A stretch of 64,000 bases of DNA from Desulfobacter vibrioformis DSM 8776 (lineage in GTDB: Bacteria > Desulfobacterota > Desulfobacteria > Desulfobacterales > Desulfobacteraceae): positions 120,635 through 184,634 of the forward strand of contig NZ_KN050796.1 of assembly GCF_000745975.1 (NCBI RefSeq), given 5' to 3'. Under the pieces are notes generated by a model. It was not told the DNA's origin. It searched no databases and worked only from the letters and a program-made list of their open reading frames with translations. The position numbers and the translations under genes are program-made. Below, piece by piece: positions 17,029 to 25,297 of the stretch (positions are counted from its first letter, which is position 1; each line of letters starts with the position of its first letter).

Positions 17029-18084
17029 ATGAAAAAACAGCTCCCCCCCCCAGGCTTTAAAACCGTTCCCGTCCGGGACGCCTGCGGCATGACCCTTGCC
17101 CATGACATGACCGAAATCATTCCCACCACGGCCAAGGGACCGGCCTTCAAACGGGGACACCGGGTCCAGGCCGAAGATATCTGCCGGCTCATGCGCATGG
17201 GGAAAAATAATCTCTATGTGCTGAATCTCGATGAGACCCAGGTACATGAGGATGAGGCAGTGTTTGAACTTGCAGCGGCCCTGGCCGGACCGGGGGTTGA
17301 GTTTTCCGCCACACCCAGCGAAGGCAAGCTGGAGCTGTATGCGGCATATCCCGGGCTGTTCCGGGTGAATGTGGACGCATTGACACAATTCAACATGCTG
17401 GACGATGTCATGTGCGCCAGTATCCATACCCATGTTGCCGTGAAAAAGGGTGACAGCCTGGCAGCCACCCGAGCCATCCCCCTGGTCATTGACCGGGAAA
17501 AACTCGACCAGGCCACGGCCTTTGCGAAATCAGCCTATCCCATTTTTTGCGTTTCAGTATTCAACCCGTTAAAAATTCGCCTGGCCATCATCGGCAATGA
17601 GGTGTATGACGGCCTGGTTCAGGACCGGTTCCAGGCGATTGTGGAGGAAAAAACCGCCCGGCTTGGGGCCCAGGTGCTTGAGGTGACGATCCTGCCCGAT
17701 GACCGGGAGCGCATCAGCGCCCAAATCCGGGATTACATGGATAAGGAGACCGATCTGATCATCACCACCGGCGGCATGTCCGTGGACCCCGATGATGTCA
17801 CCCGGGAATCTATTGAGGCGGCGGGTTTTGATGAAGTCCACTACTCAGCGGCGGTGCTGCCCGGGGCCATGTTCCTTCTGGGGTATAGCGATAGAACCAC
17901 CATCATGGGGCTGCCGGCCTGCGGATTGTATCACCGCACCACCATATTTGACCTGATACTTCCCCGGGTCATGGCCGGAGAGCGTCCTGGAAAACGGGAA
18001 CTGGCAAGCCTTTGTCACGGCGGCTTGTGCCGGAACTGCCCCACCTGCCGGTTTCCCCACTGCTCTTTTGGAAAAAGCATCTGA
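17029..18084 (+). CDS. MoeA/MogA-like molybdopterin-binding protein
   Basis: About 351 residues. The second half has the MoCF-biosynthesis fold (ITTGGMSVDPDDVTRE, then LPGAMFLLGY and GLPACGLYH), known from MoeA, MogA and CinA relatives that bind molybdopterin. The C-terminus ends in a Cys cluster (CHGGLCRNCPTCRFPHC) that could bind metal. The likely role is cofactor insertion or maturation for the molybdoenzyme of this locus. ATG at 17029 begins the conserved-looking sequence. A frame from 16942 would overlap the regulator and adds no recognisable residues. No strong ribosome-binding site is visible. It follows the regulator gene by 46 bases. Confidence 0.85.
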   Translation: MKKQLPPPGFKTVPVRDACGMTLAHDMTEIIPTTAKGPAFKRGHRVQAEDICRLMRMGKNNLYVLNLDETQVHEDEAVFELAAALAGPGVEFSATPSEGKLELYAAYPGLFRVNVDALTQFNMLDDVMCASIHTHVAVKKGDSLAATRAIPLVIDREKLDQATAFAKSAYPIFCVSVFNPLKIRLAIIGNEVYDGLVQDRFQAIVEEKTARLGAQVLEVTILPDDRERISAQIRDYMDKETDLIITTGGMSVDPDDVTRESIEAAGFDEVHYSAAVLPGAMFLLGYSDRTTIMGLPACGLYHRTTIFDLILPRVMAGERPGKRELASLCHGGLCRNCPTCRFPHCSFGKSI

Positions 18085-18286
18085 TCCTGACCAGGGCTGC
18101 CAAAGGTCATACACTTACAAGGACAAGGATTCGTTATTAATCCAGGAATCCGGGCTGTCCAGCCCATGAAGGCTGGCTCCCGGGCGGTTGACAGGATCCA
18201 GCCCGGGAGGAGGTTTCATTTTCCGTTGAATGATGAACCAGGCAGAGCAAGGTTCGAATCAATGTTGGGGTAATTTTTTAATGTGC
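18085..18286. other. Convergent intergenic region with hairpins
   Basis: A spacer between convergent genes. CCAGCC-catgaa-GGCTGG (18159-18176) and the larger pair CGGGCTG (18151-18157)/CAGCCCG (18199-18205) can form nested hairpins that may act as a terminator, but there is no clean T-tract. A string resembling a tRNA T-loop at 18251 lacks the rest of a tRNA. Confidence 0.4.
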
Positions 18287-19183
18287 CTAAGGCCTTGCCG
18301 TAAATGATACAGTGGCCCCGTAGTAAACGGACTGACACTTTTGGGCCAGCTCTTTGAGTTCATTATTTTTTGTAACCACATTCTTTACAGTGACCGAGGC
18401 TGTCCAGGCACCGGGGGTGGGCACCCGGATCTGGGCCTTGCCGCCCATGATATATGCCGTGAGCATGTATTTATCCGGACCGCCAAAGGTATTGGAGGTC
18501 ATGTGCAGGTAGTTCATGCCCTGCATATCGCAGGTCAAAGGTTTCCCCTTGAGTGTGACCGTAAATTTGACCAGGTCGCCTGCCTTGACATTACTCATGT
18601 CGGTGTCAGGCATGATTTCAAGATCATATCCCAGGGGTTTGGGCTGGGTCCATTTCTCAATGCCGAAATAGGACTTGGCCACGGCCTTGTACCGGGTGCT
18701 GAAATCAAAGGATTTTGCCCCTTTTATTTCATCCATGGGTTTGGTAGTCATCTTGTGTTTGCCGCTGGCATCCACATATCCTGTAAAATAGGTGGCTTTG
18801 GATTCGGCTGCCACCTGGTAGGTGCCGGGCATGGTTTTATCCGTCATTGAAATTTTGCGTAGGCCCAGATCGCCTTGTACAATGCCCATCCCGGTCTTGG
18901 ATGCAGTGACTGCTTCGTGTTTAATAACAGGAAGGGGAATCGGTGAAATGGAATTATCCGGTCCGATAAGGCTGTATTTCTCAATCTCAATGTTACCGGA
19001 TTCAGAGGAGAGCAAATCATCCAGGGGAATGGCATGTCCCCATCCAAGAATGGCGATGACATGTCCCGGGGGATGGGTAAAGGATTCGTTGATATTGACC
19101 CACAGTGAGTGCGCATAGGTGGTACCTGCGCAAAATGCGGTCAGGGCAAGGGCTAAACCAGTGGTTTTCAATTTTCGTAACAT
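18287..19183 (-). CDS. Exported DUF4198-like protein
   Basis: About 298 residues with a clear signal peptide (LALALTAFCAGTTYA) predicted to be cut just before His-Ser-Leu-Trp. The mature part is beta-rich and contains the DUF4198-type N-terminus (AHSLWVN) and a C-terminal Ig-like segment (GAWTASVTVKN). DUF4198 proteins are periplasmic and often found beside metal transport genes. An N-terminal His after cleavage could bind metal, but this is inference. ATG at 19183 is selected because AAGGAGA precedes it. The longer frame from 19324 runs into the upstream gene. It is the last gene of a five-gene minus-strand operon. Confidence 0.8.
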   Translation of the reverse strand: MLRKLKTTGLALALTAFCAGTTYAHSLWVNINESFTHPPGHVIAILGWGHAIPLDDLLSSESGNIEIEKYSLIGPDNSISPIPLPVIKHEAVTASKTGMGIVQGDLGLRKISMTDKTMPGTYQVAAESKATYFTGYVDASGKHKMTTKPMDEIKGAKSFDFSTRYKAVAKSYFGIEKWTQPKPLGYDLEIMPDTDMSNVKAGDLVKFTVTLKGKPLTCDMQGMNYLHMTSNTFGGPDKYMLTAYIMGGKAQIRVPTPGAWTASVTVKNVVTKNNELKELAQKCQSVYYGATVSFTARP

Positions 19184-19205
19184 GTGATTTCTCCTTTTTG
19201 GGTTA

Positions 19206-19538
19206 TTATTCTTTTTTTTCAGACCCCATGGGTCCGTCTTCACGTACGGTATGTCCCGGGCCGCCATCCAGAAATACGGTATAAGGCTGGTCCGGGATGG
19301 TAAATTCGGCTTCCCCGTTTTCATCCAGTTTGATTTTTAAAATCTGTTTTTCATTATTATCCAGCAGATACAGGGGCAGGTTTGCAGCGGTGGCCCCAGT
19401 GGAAAACATGCCTTCCACTGCCACGGTGCCGTCCCCGTTGTCTGTCAGATTCATGAAAAGGCTGTGGCCAAAGGACGGGCCTGTGACAAGCAGAAGAGCA
19501 ATGAATCCTGCAAGCAGGGTGGATATGTGTTTCTTCAT
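19206..19538 (-). CDS. Small exported protein with His near the signal cleavage site
   Basis: 110 residues with a signal peptide (STLLAGFIALLLVTGPSFG) likely cleaved before His-Ser-Leu-Phe. The N-terminus therefore resembles that of the next gene's product (HSLFMNLT against HSLWVNIN). The mature part is a short beta-domain with a GDGTVAVEG segment and an acidic end. It overlaps the RND transporter gene by four bases, so it is co-translated. It may be a reduced relative of the DUF4198-like neighbour. The function is unknown. Confidence 0.75.
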   Translation of the reverse strand: MKKHISTLLAGFIALLLVTGPSFGHSLFMNLTDNGDGTVAVEGMFSTGATAANLPLYLLDNNEKQILKIKLDENGEAEFTIPDQPYTVFLDGGPGHTVREDGPMGSEKKE

Positions 19539-21937
19539 TGGGTTGCCTCCTTGTTTAAATGGTGTTGGATCTGTGTGCCATGACTGGGCATTGTTTCCGG
19601 ACCAAAGGCCTTCAGGGCCCGGAGCAGAACCGGGGTGACAAAATAATCGGACAGCAGGGCTGTCATGAGGCCTGTCCCGGTTAAAATACCCATAAAAAAC
19701 AACACTTTGGCAGGTGAGCTTAAGTAGACACTGAAGTTGGCAGCCAGTATCAGGGAGGTGAATAAAAGCGGAATACCGATGGAGCTGAACGTATGGCGGA
19801 TGGCGTAAGCATACTCACGCTTCTGTTCAAAGGCCAGTTTGGCATGGTTGATAAAATGGATGGTGTCGTCCACGGCAAGCCCTAACAGCATGGGCATAAT
19901 AGTGATGGTCATCATGTCCAGGGGCACCCGCAACCACCCCATGAGTCCGCCTACGGCCAGGGCCGGGGTGATGTTGGGAATCATGGCGATCAAGCCGATT
20001 TTAAGGCTGCCGAAAACCAGGACCATCAGTCCTGTAATCACGCAGATGGCAATGAGAAACGAAGTGAGCTGGCCCTTGGATACAATATCCTGCATCACCG
20101 TGAATTGAGCTACGGAGCCGGCCAGGGTCACGGTTGCCCCCGGGAAAAGCGCGTGGGCTTTATCGGTGATTTGATGAAGTTCCCGGTATGCCTCAACAGT
20201 GTTATAGTCCTTAATATCCACAGTCATGCGCAGGCGCCGGTATTCGTAATCAATCCATTTTTCCGCTTCCCGGCCCCCGGCATTTTCGTAAAGGAGCATG
20301 ATCTGGGCCACCATTTCCCGGGTGTCGGGAATAGCGAAAAATTGAGGGTCACCATTGTGAAGCACCTGGTTCATATCCTTGATGATTTCGGTGATGGACG
20401 AGATCTTTTTAGTCAAAGGAAAGCCCAAGGCCTCCTGTTCCAGCAGATTCAGCTTTTTTAAATTCGAAGGTTCCCGGGCCATGTTTCCGTCGGGAAATTC
20501 CACCACCAGGTTGTAAGAATAAAGCCCGCCCAAAGGAGAACTGCCCACCTGATCCAGGCGGTTGACGTAGGGCACCTTAAGCCCCATATTCTTGCGGATA
20601 TCAAAGTTGACCTCAAAATATCGCATCCCTGCCACAGCCGTCAGGATCGCCAGGAAAAATATAATCATGATGGGAACCGGCCGTGCCAGAACCAGGTTGG
20701 CAAGTTTTGCCATCAGGCTCTCCAGCAGGGCATTGGAGTGCAATCGGATCTGTTTTACCTCCTGATCCTTTCCAAAAGAGAGCAGGGCCGGGATCATGAT
20801 GACCACCATGAGAAAAACGATGGAGACCAATAGAGAGGTTGATGACCCAATCCAACGCACGGGTTTGACATCCACAAAGTGAAAGGAGCAAAGTGCCCCC
20901 ACCGTGGTCAGGGCCGTGAACAAAATGGGCCACCCCGTCTCTTTGACGGCCATGCAGACCGATTCTTTTCTTTTTCCGGTGTTAAGAAAATATCGTTGGA
21001 AAAATGAAAAAATATGGATGGAGTACCCTATGGACACAGCAATGCCAAGATACAGCGGCACCATGATCATGGCAACGTCAATGGGCTTGCCGATCCAGCC
21101 CAGGATGCCGAAGGTCAGGATCACGGATCCGGCAGTGACAATAACCGTCATGGTGATGCCCTTGATGGAACGCAGTGCCAGAGACAGAACAACCAGGGAA
21201 ACGATCAGGGATAACCCCATGGTCCGGGACATCTCTTTTTTAAAGAATGCTGTTTTGTCATGGGCGATGATGGGCATACCCGATGATTTTGGACTTAAGG
21301 ACCCATACTTGTCCTGGCGGATGATGGTGGCGGCCACTTTTCCCACCACCATCTCAGCGGATTTGTTGTCCTTGCTTCGCCAGCCTTCGGGGTAAGGGGT
21401 CAGTCTTAAAACAATCCATGAAAACCGGCTGTCTGCCGAGATCAATTTACCGTTGAGCAGTTGTTTAGCCAGGATCTGGTCCCGGATACCTGCAAGTGTT
21501 TCACTATCCCGGGGGATCGGATCGGGCACCGGCGTAATAATTTCAATGCCCCCTTCATGGCCCAATGAAAATTCGCAGTCAGTGATGGACATGATGTCAT
21601 CGGCAAAGGGTACTTGGGTTTTCAGCTCATTGCCCAGGGCCCGGATCAGGGCCAGGGTGTCCGGATCAAACATATGGTCAGATTCAACTAACACACCCAC
21701 ATAGTCGTTGTTGCCGAAAATTTCCTTAAACTCATCTTCAGCCATTTTCAGCTTTGAGCTGTCCAAGAGCCATTTATCCCAGCCCGCATCGGTTTGAATT
21801 CTTTTTAAACCGGCAGCCCCGAACACCAGGGCCAGAATAAACACAGCCACCACCACATAGCGCAGACGGATGATCCAACTGCCGAATTGTTCAAACATCT
21901 GATTGATTCTATTTATGTTGATCATGATGTATCCCAT
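19535..21937 (-). CDS. RND/MMPL-superfamily transporter
   Basis: An 800-residue inner-membrane protein with the duplicated layout of MMPL-type RND pumps: one N-terminal helix, a large periplasmic loop (about 50-215), five helices, a second large loop (about 430-610), then five more helices. Recognisable parts include GIAVSIGYSIHIFSFF and LGLAVDDTIHFINHA, each with the charged residue typical of the proton pathway. It overlaps the outer-membrane protein gene by one base. With the LolA-like and barrel proteins upstream it could form a lipid or hydrophobic-molecule export route. A paralogue with similar sequence lies at 59014-61425. An internal ATG at 21925 is also possible. Confidence 0.88.
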   Translation of the reverse strand: MGYIMININRINQMFEQFGSWIIRLRYVVVAVFILALVFGAAGLKRIQTDAGWDKWLLDSSKLKMAEDEFKEIFGNNDYVGVLVESDHMFDPDTLALIRALGNELKTQVPFADDIMSITDCEFSLGHEGGIEIITPVPDPIPRDSETLAGIRDQILAKQLLNGKLISADSRFSWIVLRLTPYPEGWRSKDNKSAEMVVGKVAATIIRQDKYGSLSPKSSGMPIIAHDKTAFFKKEMSRTMGLSLIVSLVVLSLALRSIKGITMTVIVTAGSVILTFGILGWIGKPIDVAMIMVPLYLGIAVSIGYSIHIFSFFQRYFLNTGKRKESVCMAVKETGWPILFTALTTVGALCSFHFVDVKPVRWIGSSTSLLVSIVFLMVVIMIPALLSFGKDQEVKQIRLHSNALLESLMAKLANLVLARPVPIMIIFFLAILTAVAGMRYFEVNFDIRKNMGLKVPYVNRLDQVGSSPLGGLYSYNLVVEFPDGNMAREPSNLKKLNLLEQEALGFPLTKKISSITEIIKDMNQVLHNGDPQFFAIPDTREMVAQIMLLYENAGGREAEKWIDYEYRRLRMTVDIKDYNTVEAYRELHQITDKAHALFPGATVTLAGSVAQFTVMQDIVSKGQLTSFLIAICVITGLMVLVFGSLKIGLIAMIPNITPALAVGGLMGWLRVPLDMMTITIMPMLLGLAVDDTIHFINHAKLAFEQKREYAYAIRHTFSSIGIPLLFTSLILAANFSVYLSSPAKVLFFMGILTGTGLMTALLSDYFVTPVLLRALKAFGPETMPSHGTQIQHHLNKEATQ

Positions 21938-23148
21938 TAAAAATGGTATTTTATCTTTGTCCAGACCTGGGTATTGTCTTTATACCGGCCATAGGAACCT
22001 GTCCGGTCCCCGGCAAAGATGTCGGTTCCCAGAAAAACTTCCAGGTTGTCGATGAACTGGTATTCCGCTGTCAGCCGGACCAGGCGGTCCTTTACGTCAA
22101 TATCCATATATCCGAGAGCCGACAGGGTCAGTTTTTCCCTGAACAGATCTTTTGAGATATTGAATGTCACTGTCTTGGCACACCCGCTTTCGATAAGGCC
22201 GGAACCGGAATTCAGAATATGGTCCTGGGTATACTGGCAGGACAGGGTCCAGTCGTTTCCGGGATACCAGTCCAGGCCGGTGAGCCATTTGATCCGGTCT
22301 TTTTGTGCTGTAAAATAATCGCTGCCATATCCCTGGACCAGGCTGCCCGCAAAATAGGCTGCTTCAGCCCTATAAACAAATTCTCCCAAGGGTTTTGAAA
22401 ACTCAGCGCCCAGAATATGAACCCGGTCGTACACCGGTTCCAGGGCCGTACCCAATTGCTTGTAACAGGGAAAGTCATTCCAGGTGTAAAAATAGGAAAA
22501 GGCCAGGTCCATGCCGGACAGGTACAGGGTATACCGCAATGCCAGTTCACTGTCCTTAAGGGGATCGTCGGGTTCATTGTCCGGCAGCACCGTGTTGTTC
22601 CCATAACCGCCCAGGTACCAGGGGCTGTCCTTGGAGGGCTGTTCCCCGGACTTATAAACCGGAATCCACAACAATTGAAGATCCCCCCACCCGGACCCAT
22701 ACTTGAGATTCAGGGCGTCCACGGCCATGCGCATTTCATCAAAATCCCGGGTGATGGTCTCGGCGTAATCCAGGGGCGATACATTGTCCACAATCCGGAT
22801 GCCGTCTGCCTGGCCCCAAATGATGATCTGGCGGCCGGCCCGGATGGTTACGCTGCCCAGGGCATAATCCAGGTATCCTTCGTGCAGGCTGACCCCGGAC
22901 TCATCTTCCAGAAGGTGGTTGGCAGACAGATTCACAGCCCCAAAGCCTGTAAAATTCCCCTGGCAGGCTGTCAGTTCCAGCCGGGCCAGGGTTTCGGAGG
23001 CAAGAATATCATTTGGCGATTTGACCTGGGCATTGTGCCGGGTTTCCAGAAAACCGGAAAACTCCGTGTCCATGGCCATCAGGGGAGCCGGTAAAACCTG
23101 CATAAGCAGCACGGCCAGGCTGAAAATAGCCGTAAAAATTAAGTTCAC
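21937..23148 (-). CDS. DUF1302-like outer-membrane beta-barrel protein
   Basis: 403 residues with a signal peptide (IFSLAVLLMQVLPAPLMA), many alternating hydrophobic strands and a terminal Phe preceded by alternating residues (TKIKYHF), the usual signal for BAM insertion. A segment with RAGRQIIIWGQADG and a nearby ITRDFDEMR resembles DUF1302-type porin-like proteins, which often accompany RND/MMPL transporters and LolA-like proteins. It overlaps both neighbours (4 bases upstream, 1 base downstream), so the three are one translational unit. The transported substrate is unknown. Confidence 0.8.
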   Translation of the reverse strand: MNLIFTAIFSLAVLLMQVLPAPLMAMDTEFSGFLETRHNAQVKSPNDILASETLARLELTACQGNFTGFGAVNLSANHLLEDESGVSLHEGYLDYALGSVTIRAGRQIIIWGQADGIRIVDNVSPLDYAETITRDFDEMRMAVDALNLKYGSGWGDLQLLWIPVYKSGEQPSKDSPWYLGGYGNNTVLPDNEPDDPLKDSELALRYTLYLSGMDLAFSYFYTWNDFPCYKQLGTALEPVYDRVHILGAEFSKPLGEFVYRAEAAYFAGSLVQGYGSDYFTAQKDRIKWLTGLDWYPGNDWTLSCQYTQDHILNSGSGLIESGCAKTVTFNISKDLFREKLTLSALGYMDIDVKDRLVRLTAEYQFIDNLEVFLGTDIFAGDRTGSYGRYKDNTQVWTKIKYHF

Positions 23149-23966
23149 CGCAGATGTCCCCGGGATATGGTGTTGACGCTGAAAAATCCGTCATCCACAC
23201 CGGTATTGTACTCAATATTAGACAGGGTCATCAGGGTGATATGTTTTTCCCGGTGATTCTCCATCTTTGTTTTGAACAGGGTCCAAAAGCCCTGGTGCTT
23301 TCGCAACTCTTCCACGGTATAGGTCTTGATCAGGCCCTGGGCATCGTAATATTCGCCCTTTACCGTTATATGGGCCTCTTTGGAGACCCAGATGATTTTC
23401 TCATCATAAAGGGAATCATCTTCCCTGGGTACGGATTTGATCTTCCAGCAGACACGGCCGTCCACCGTCTCTTCCCCGATAAGGGTGTGTTCATCCTCGT
23501 CCACATTCCGGTCCCCCATATCGTCATAGGTGAAATCCGATCCCATGAAGTAGTCATTGGTGGAGGCCCCTGAAATGCGCCTGACTTTTCTGAGTGCCGG
23601 CATGTAAAGCCACTTGTCATCATCCTTGGACGGATCATCATACTCCCAGGACAAAAAGGATGTGCCTTTAATATCCATGGGCTTTTTAAAGGCCATCAGC
23701 TTTTTGGTATCCTTGCCGTAGTCTTTGCTGAAGGAGGACATTTCCCGGACCCGTTTTTTGTTCCGGTGGTTAATTAACACCATCTCAATGGTGGATTTTT
23801 TGTCATCCCCGTCCGGGGTCTCATCCACCATGACCATGATATCCCGGCCTGTCAGTGGGGCAGCGCCAGCCTTGCCTTTAATAAGAGGACTTAAAAAAAG
23901 AATAAAAATAGAAAAAAAACAGATTAAAGAAATCAAATCATGTTTTTTTTTCGGGTGGCTTAACAT
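23145..23966 (-). CDS. LolA-like outer-membrane lipoprotein-sorting protein
   Basis: About 273 residues with an N-terminal signal or anchor (LICFFSIFILFLSPLI) and a mature half-barrel of LolA/LppX type. Typical pieces are the MVLINHRNKKRVREM strand pair, FLSWEYDD, a WLYMPALRKVRRI segment and GSDFTYDDMGDR. Proteins of this kind bind acyl chains and shuttle lipids or lipoproteins across the periplasm. The start at 23966 has TATGGAGG just upstream; the longer frame does not. It is first in the operon with the barrel and RND genes, consistent with an envelope lipid-transport system. Confidence 0.85.
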   Translation of the reverse strand: MLSHPKKKHDLISLICFFSIFILFLSPLIKGKAGAAPLTGRDIMVMVDETPDGDDKKSTIEMVLINHRNKKRVREMSSFSKDYGKDTKKLMAFKKPMDIKGTSFLSWEYDDPSKDDDKWLYMPALRKVRRISGASTNDYFMGSDFTYDDMGDRNVDEDEHTLIGEETVDGRVCWKIKSVPREDDSLYDEKIIWVSKEAHITVKGEYYDAQGLIKTYTVEELRKHQGFWTLFKTKMENHREKHITLMTLSNIEYNTGVDDGFFSVNTISRGHLR

Positions 23967-24421
23967 GGCTCCTCCATAAATTGTTATAGTTAAAGTTAAA
24001 AAATCATAACATGTCAGGATTTTTAACATGACTTGGCATGAGCTTATACCCGGATCGAAAATCAATGCGAGTGCGTGGGATCGCTCTTTTTAGCAATGGT
24101 CATATCTTAAATAATTTTTATTTGCAACTAAATTTCTTTGCTATAGAGATTTAATTAACTTGGCATAACTTAATATAAAATTAAAGATTTTACTTGAGAG
24201 AATAAATAGTTTTCCATAGAAGTTTCTATTATTAAAAACAAACTATTACGTCTTAAGAGACTCCCCAAAGCCCCCCAAAGGAGCTTGAGTCGCAGTCATG
24301 AAACAGGAAGCATAGGTTCCTGGAAGCGAATAAAACCTTCCGGAAACGTTATTGTTCAAGGCCTTGATCATTAATAACCAACGCAACGAAACAAGAAAAA
24401 AAAATAAATTGAAAGAAAAGA

Positions 24422-24450
24422 TTGACATAGCTAACTTTACTTTGTATTTC
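24422..24450 (+). promoter_or_regulatory. Candidate promoter for the loaP-like/NRPS transcript
   Basis: TTGACA (24422-24427), a 17-base spacer and TATTTC (24445-24450). The -35 is perfect and the -10 weak, as expected for a promoter needing help. It would give a leader of roughly 190 bases. Confidence 0.35.
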
Positions 24451-24566
24451 TAAGTCCCATATTTTGTAAGTTCCATAGAACAGGGCTGCCTAAAGAGCAG
24501 CTGATGTTTCAGAATGTTGATCAAGACCCTGGTTCCTGCACGTGTCGGGTCTTATCCCAAAGCTTT

Positions 24567-24598
24567 GCCCGGTTCAAGTTTTCTTTTTGAACCCGGGC
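24567..24598 (+). promoter_or_regulatory. Leader hairpin upstream of the NusG-like gene
   Basis: GCCCGGTTCAA and TTGAACCCGGGC pair with one bulged G and a 9-base loop. No T-tract follows, so it is not a normal terminator. LoaP-type antiterminators are known to act through a leader RNA hairpin, which makes this a candidate recruitment element. That role is inferred. Confidence 0.45.
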
Positions 24599-24647
24599 AG
24601 CTTGATAATTTCCAATCATCCAAATATCACCATTATAAATTTTGATT

Positions 24648-25235
24648 ATGAAAATAACAGAAAGGGCATGCCCCAGGCAATTTCCTGGAAAAGACGATCC
24701 CTCTTTCATTGATTACCAAAACTGGTATGCCATCCAGACCCTGTCCGGGTGTGAACAAAAACTGGTTGTAACCCTCCGGGTTCTTTTAAAAAAAATCCAT
24801 CTTTATCTTCCGACCCGGAAGGTCATCCATCAACTCAAAGGGGTTCAACAGGTTATAGAATTGCCGCTGTTTCCTGGATATATCTTTGTTTATAGAAATA
24901 TTTCAGAATCATTGGACGCGCTTGATAAGGCCAATTCCAGGATCGTTTTCAAACCGGTAATGGCCAACGGGAAATACCTGGAAGCCAACGAGAACGAAAT
25001 GAAATTTCTCTTTGAGGTGACAGGCGGGGACGGTGTGATCGAATTATCCCAAGGGATTGTTATGGAAAATGAAAAAATTATGATCCTACAAGGGCCTTTG
25101 AAGCAGCTAAAAGGAAAAATTCTCTTTATTGATAAGCGAAAGAATAAGGCCAAGGTCAGAATTGAATTCATGAACCGGTTGCTCGACGTGTCCCTTGGTC
25201 TTGAAATCTTGTCTCGCCATCTTCCCAATATTTAA
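24648..25235 (+). CDS. LoaP/RfaH-like NusG-paralogue transcription antiterminator
   Basis: About 195 residues. After a 25-residue N-terminal tail comes an NGN domain (YQNWYAIQTLSGCEQK, then LFPGYIFVY) and a C-terminal KOW domain (ILQGPLKQLKGKILFIDKRKNKAKVRIEF) of the type found in LoaP and UpxY proteins. Such specialised NusG paralogues keep RNA polymerase processive over long operons; LoaP of Bacillus acts on polyketide clusters. It directly precedes a 14-kb PKS-NRPS gene, which fits this role. ATG at 24648 is preferred to the TTG two codons earlier. No clear ribosome-binding site is seen. Confidence 0.85.
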   Translation: MKITERACPRQFPGKDDPSFIDYQNWYAIQTLSGCEQKLVVTLRVLLKKIHLYLPTRKVIHQLKGVQQVIELPLFPGYIFVYRNISESLDALDKANSRIVFKPVMANGKYLEANENEMKFLFEVTGGDGVIELSQGIVMENEKIMILQGPLKQLKGKILFIDKRKNKAKVRIEFMNRLLDVSLGLEILSRHLPNI

Positions 25236-25243
25236 TACAACGA

Positions 25244-25255
25244 GCGGTTAACCGC
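25244..25255. repeat. Palindrome just before the PKS-NRPS gene
   Basis: GCGGTTAACCGC is a perfect 12-base palindrome, extended imperfectly to about 20 bases, 43 bases before the giant gene. It could be an operator or a short hairpin. Confidence 0.4.
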
Positions 25256-25297
25256 CCGTGGGCATACACCATCAACATCAACAGGAGAAGTCTAAAC

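Larger units (their letters stand above)
23967..24647. other. Long noncoding region before the biosynthetic cluster
   Basis: 681 bases with no convincing gene. 24060-24250 is very AT-rich. Short minus-strand frames at 24246-24428 and 24521-24709 have no ribosome-binding site or recognised pattern. The region holds a candidate promoter (24422-24450) and a leader hairpin (24567-24598), and must also contain the promoter of the minus-strand operon ending at 23966. Confidence 0.55.

Noticed and set aside
18251..18260. GGTTCGAATC string like a tRNA T-loop
   Set aside because: The flanking five bases do not pair, and no acceptor, D or anticodon arms can be drawn on either strand.
23967..24647. ops element for RfaH or a Fur box before the cluster
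   Set aside because: No sequence close to GGCGGTAGC or to the GATAATGATAATCATTATC type was found by eye.
24246..24709. Two small minus-strand frames (60 and 62 codons)
   Set aside because: No ribosome-binding sites or recognisable sequence; one overlaps the start of the NusG-like gene.
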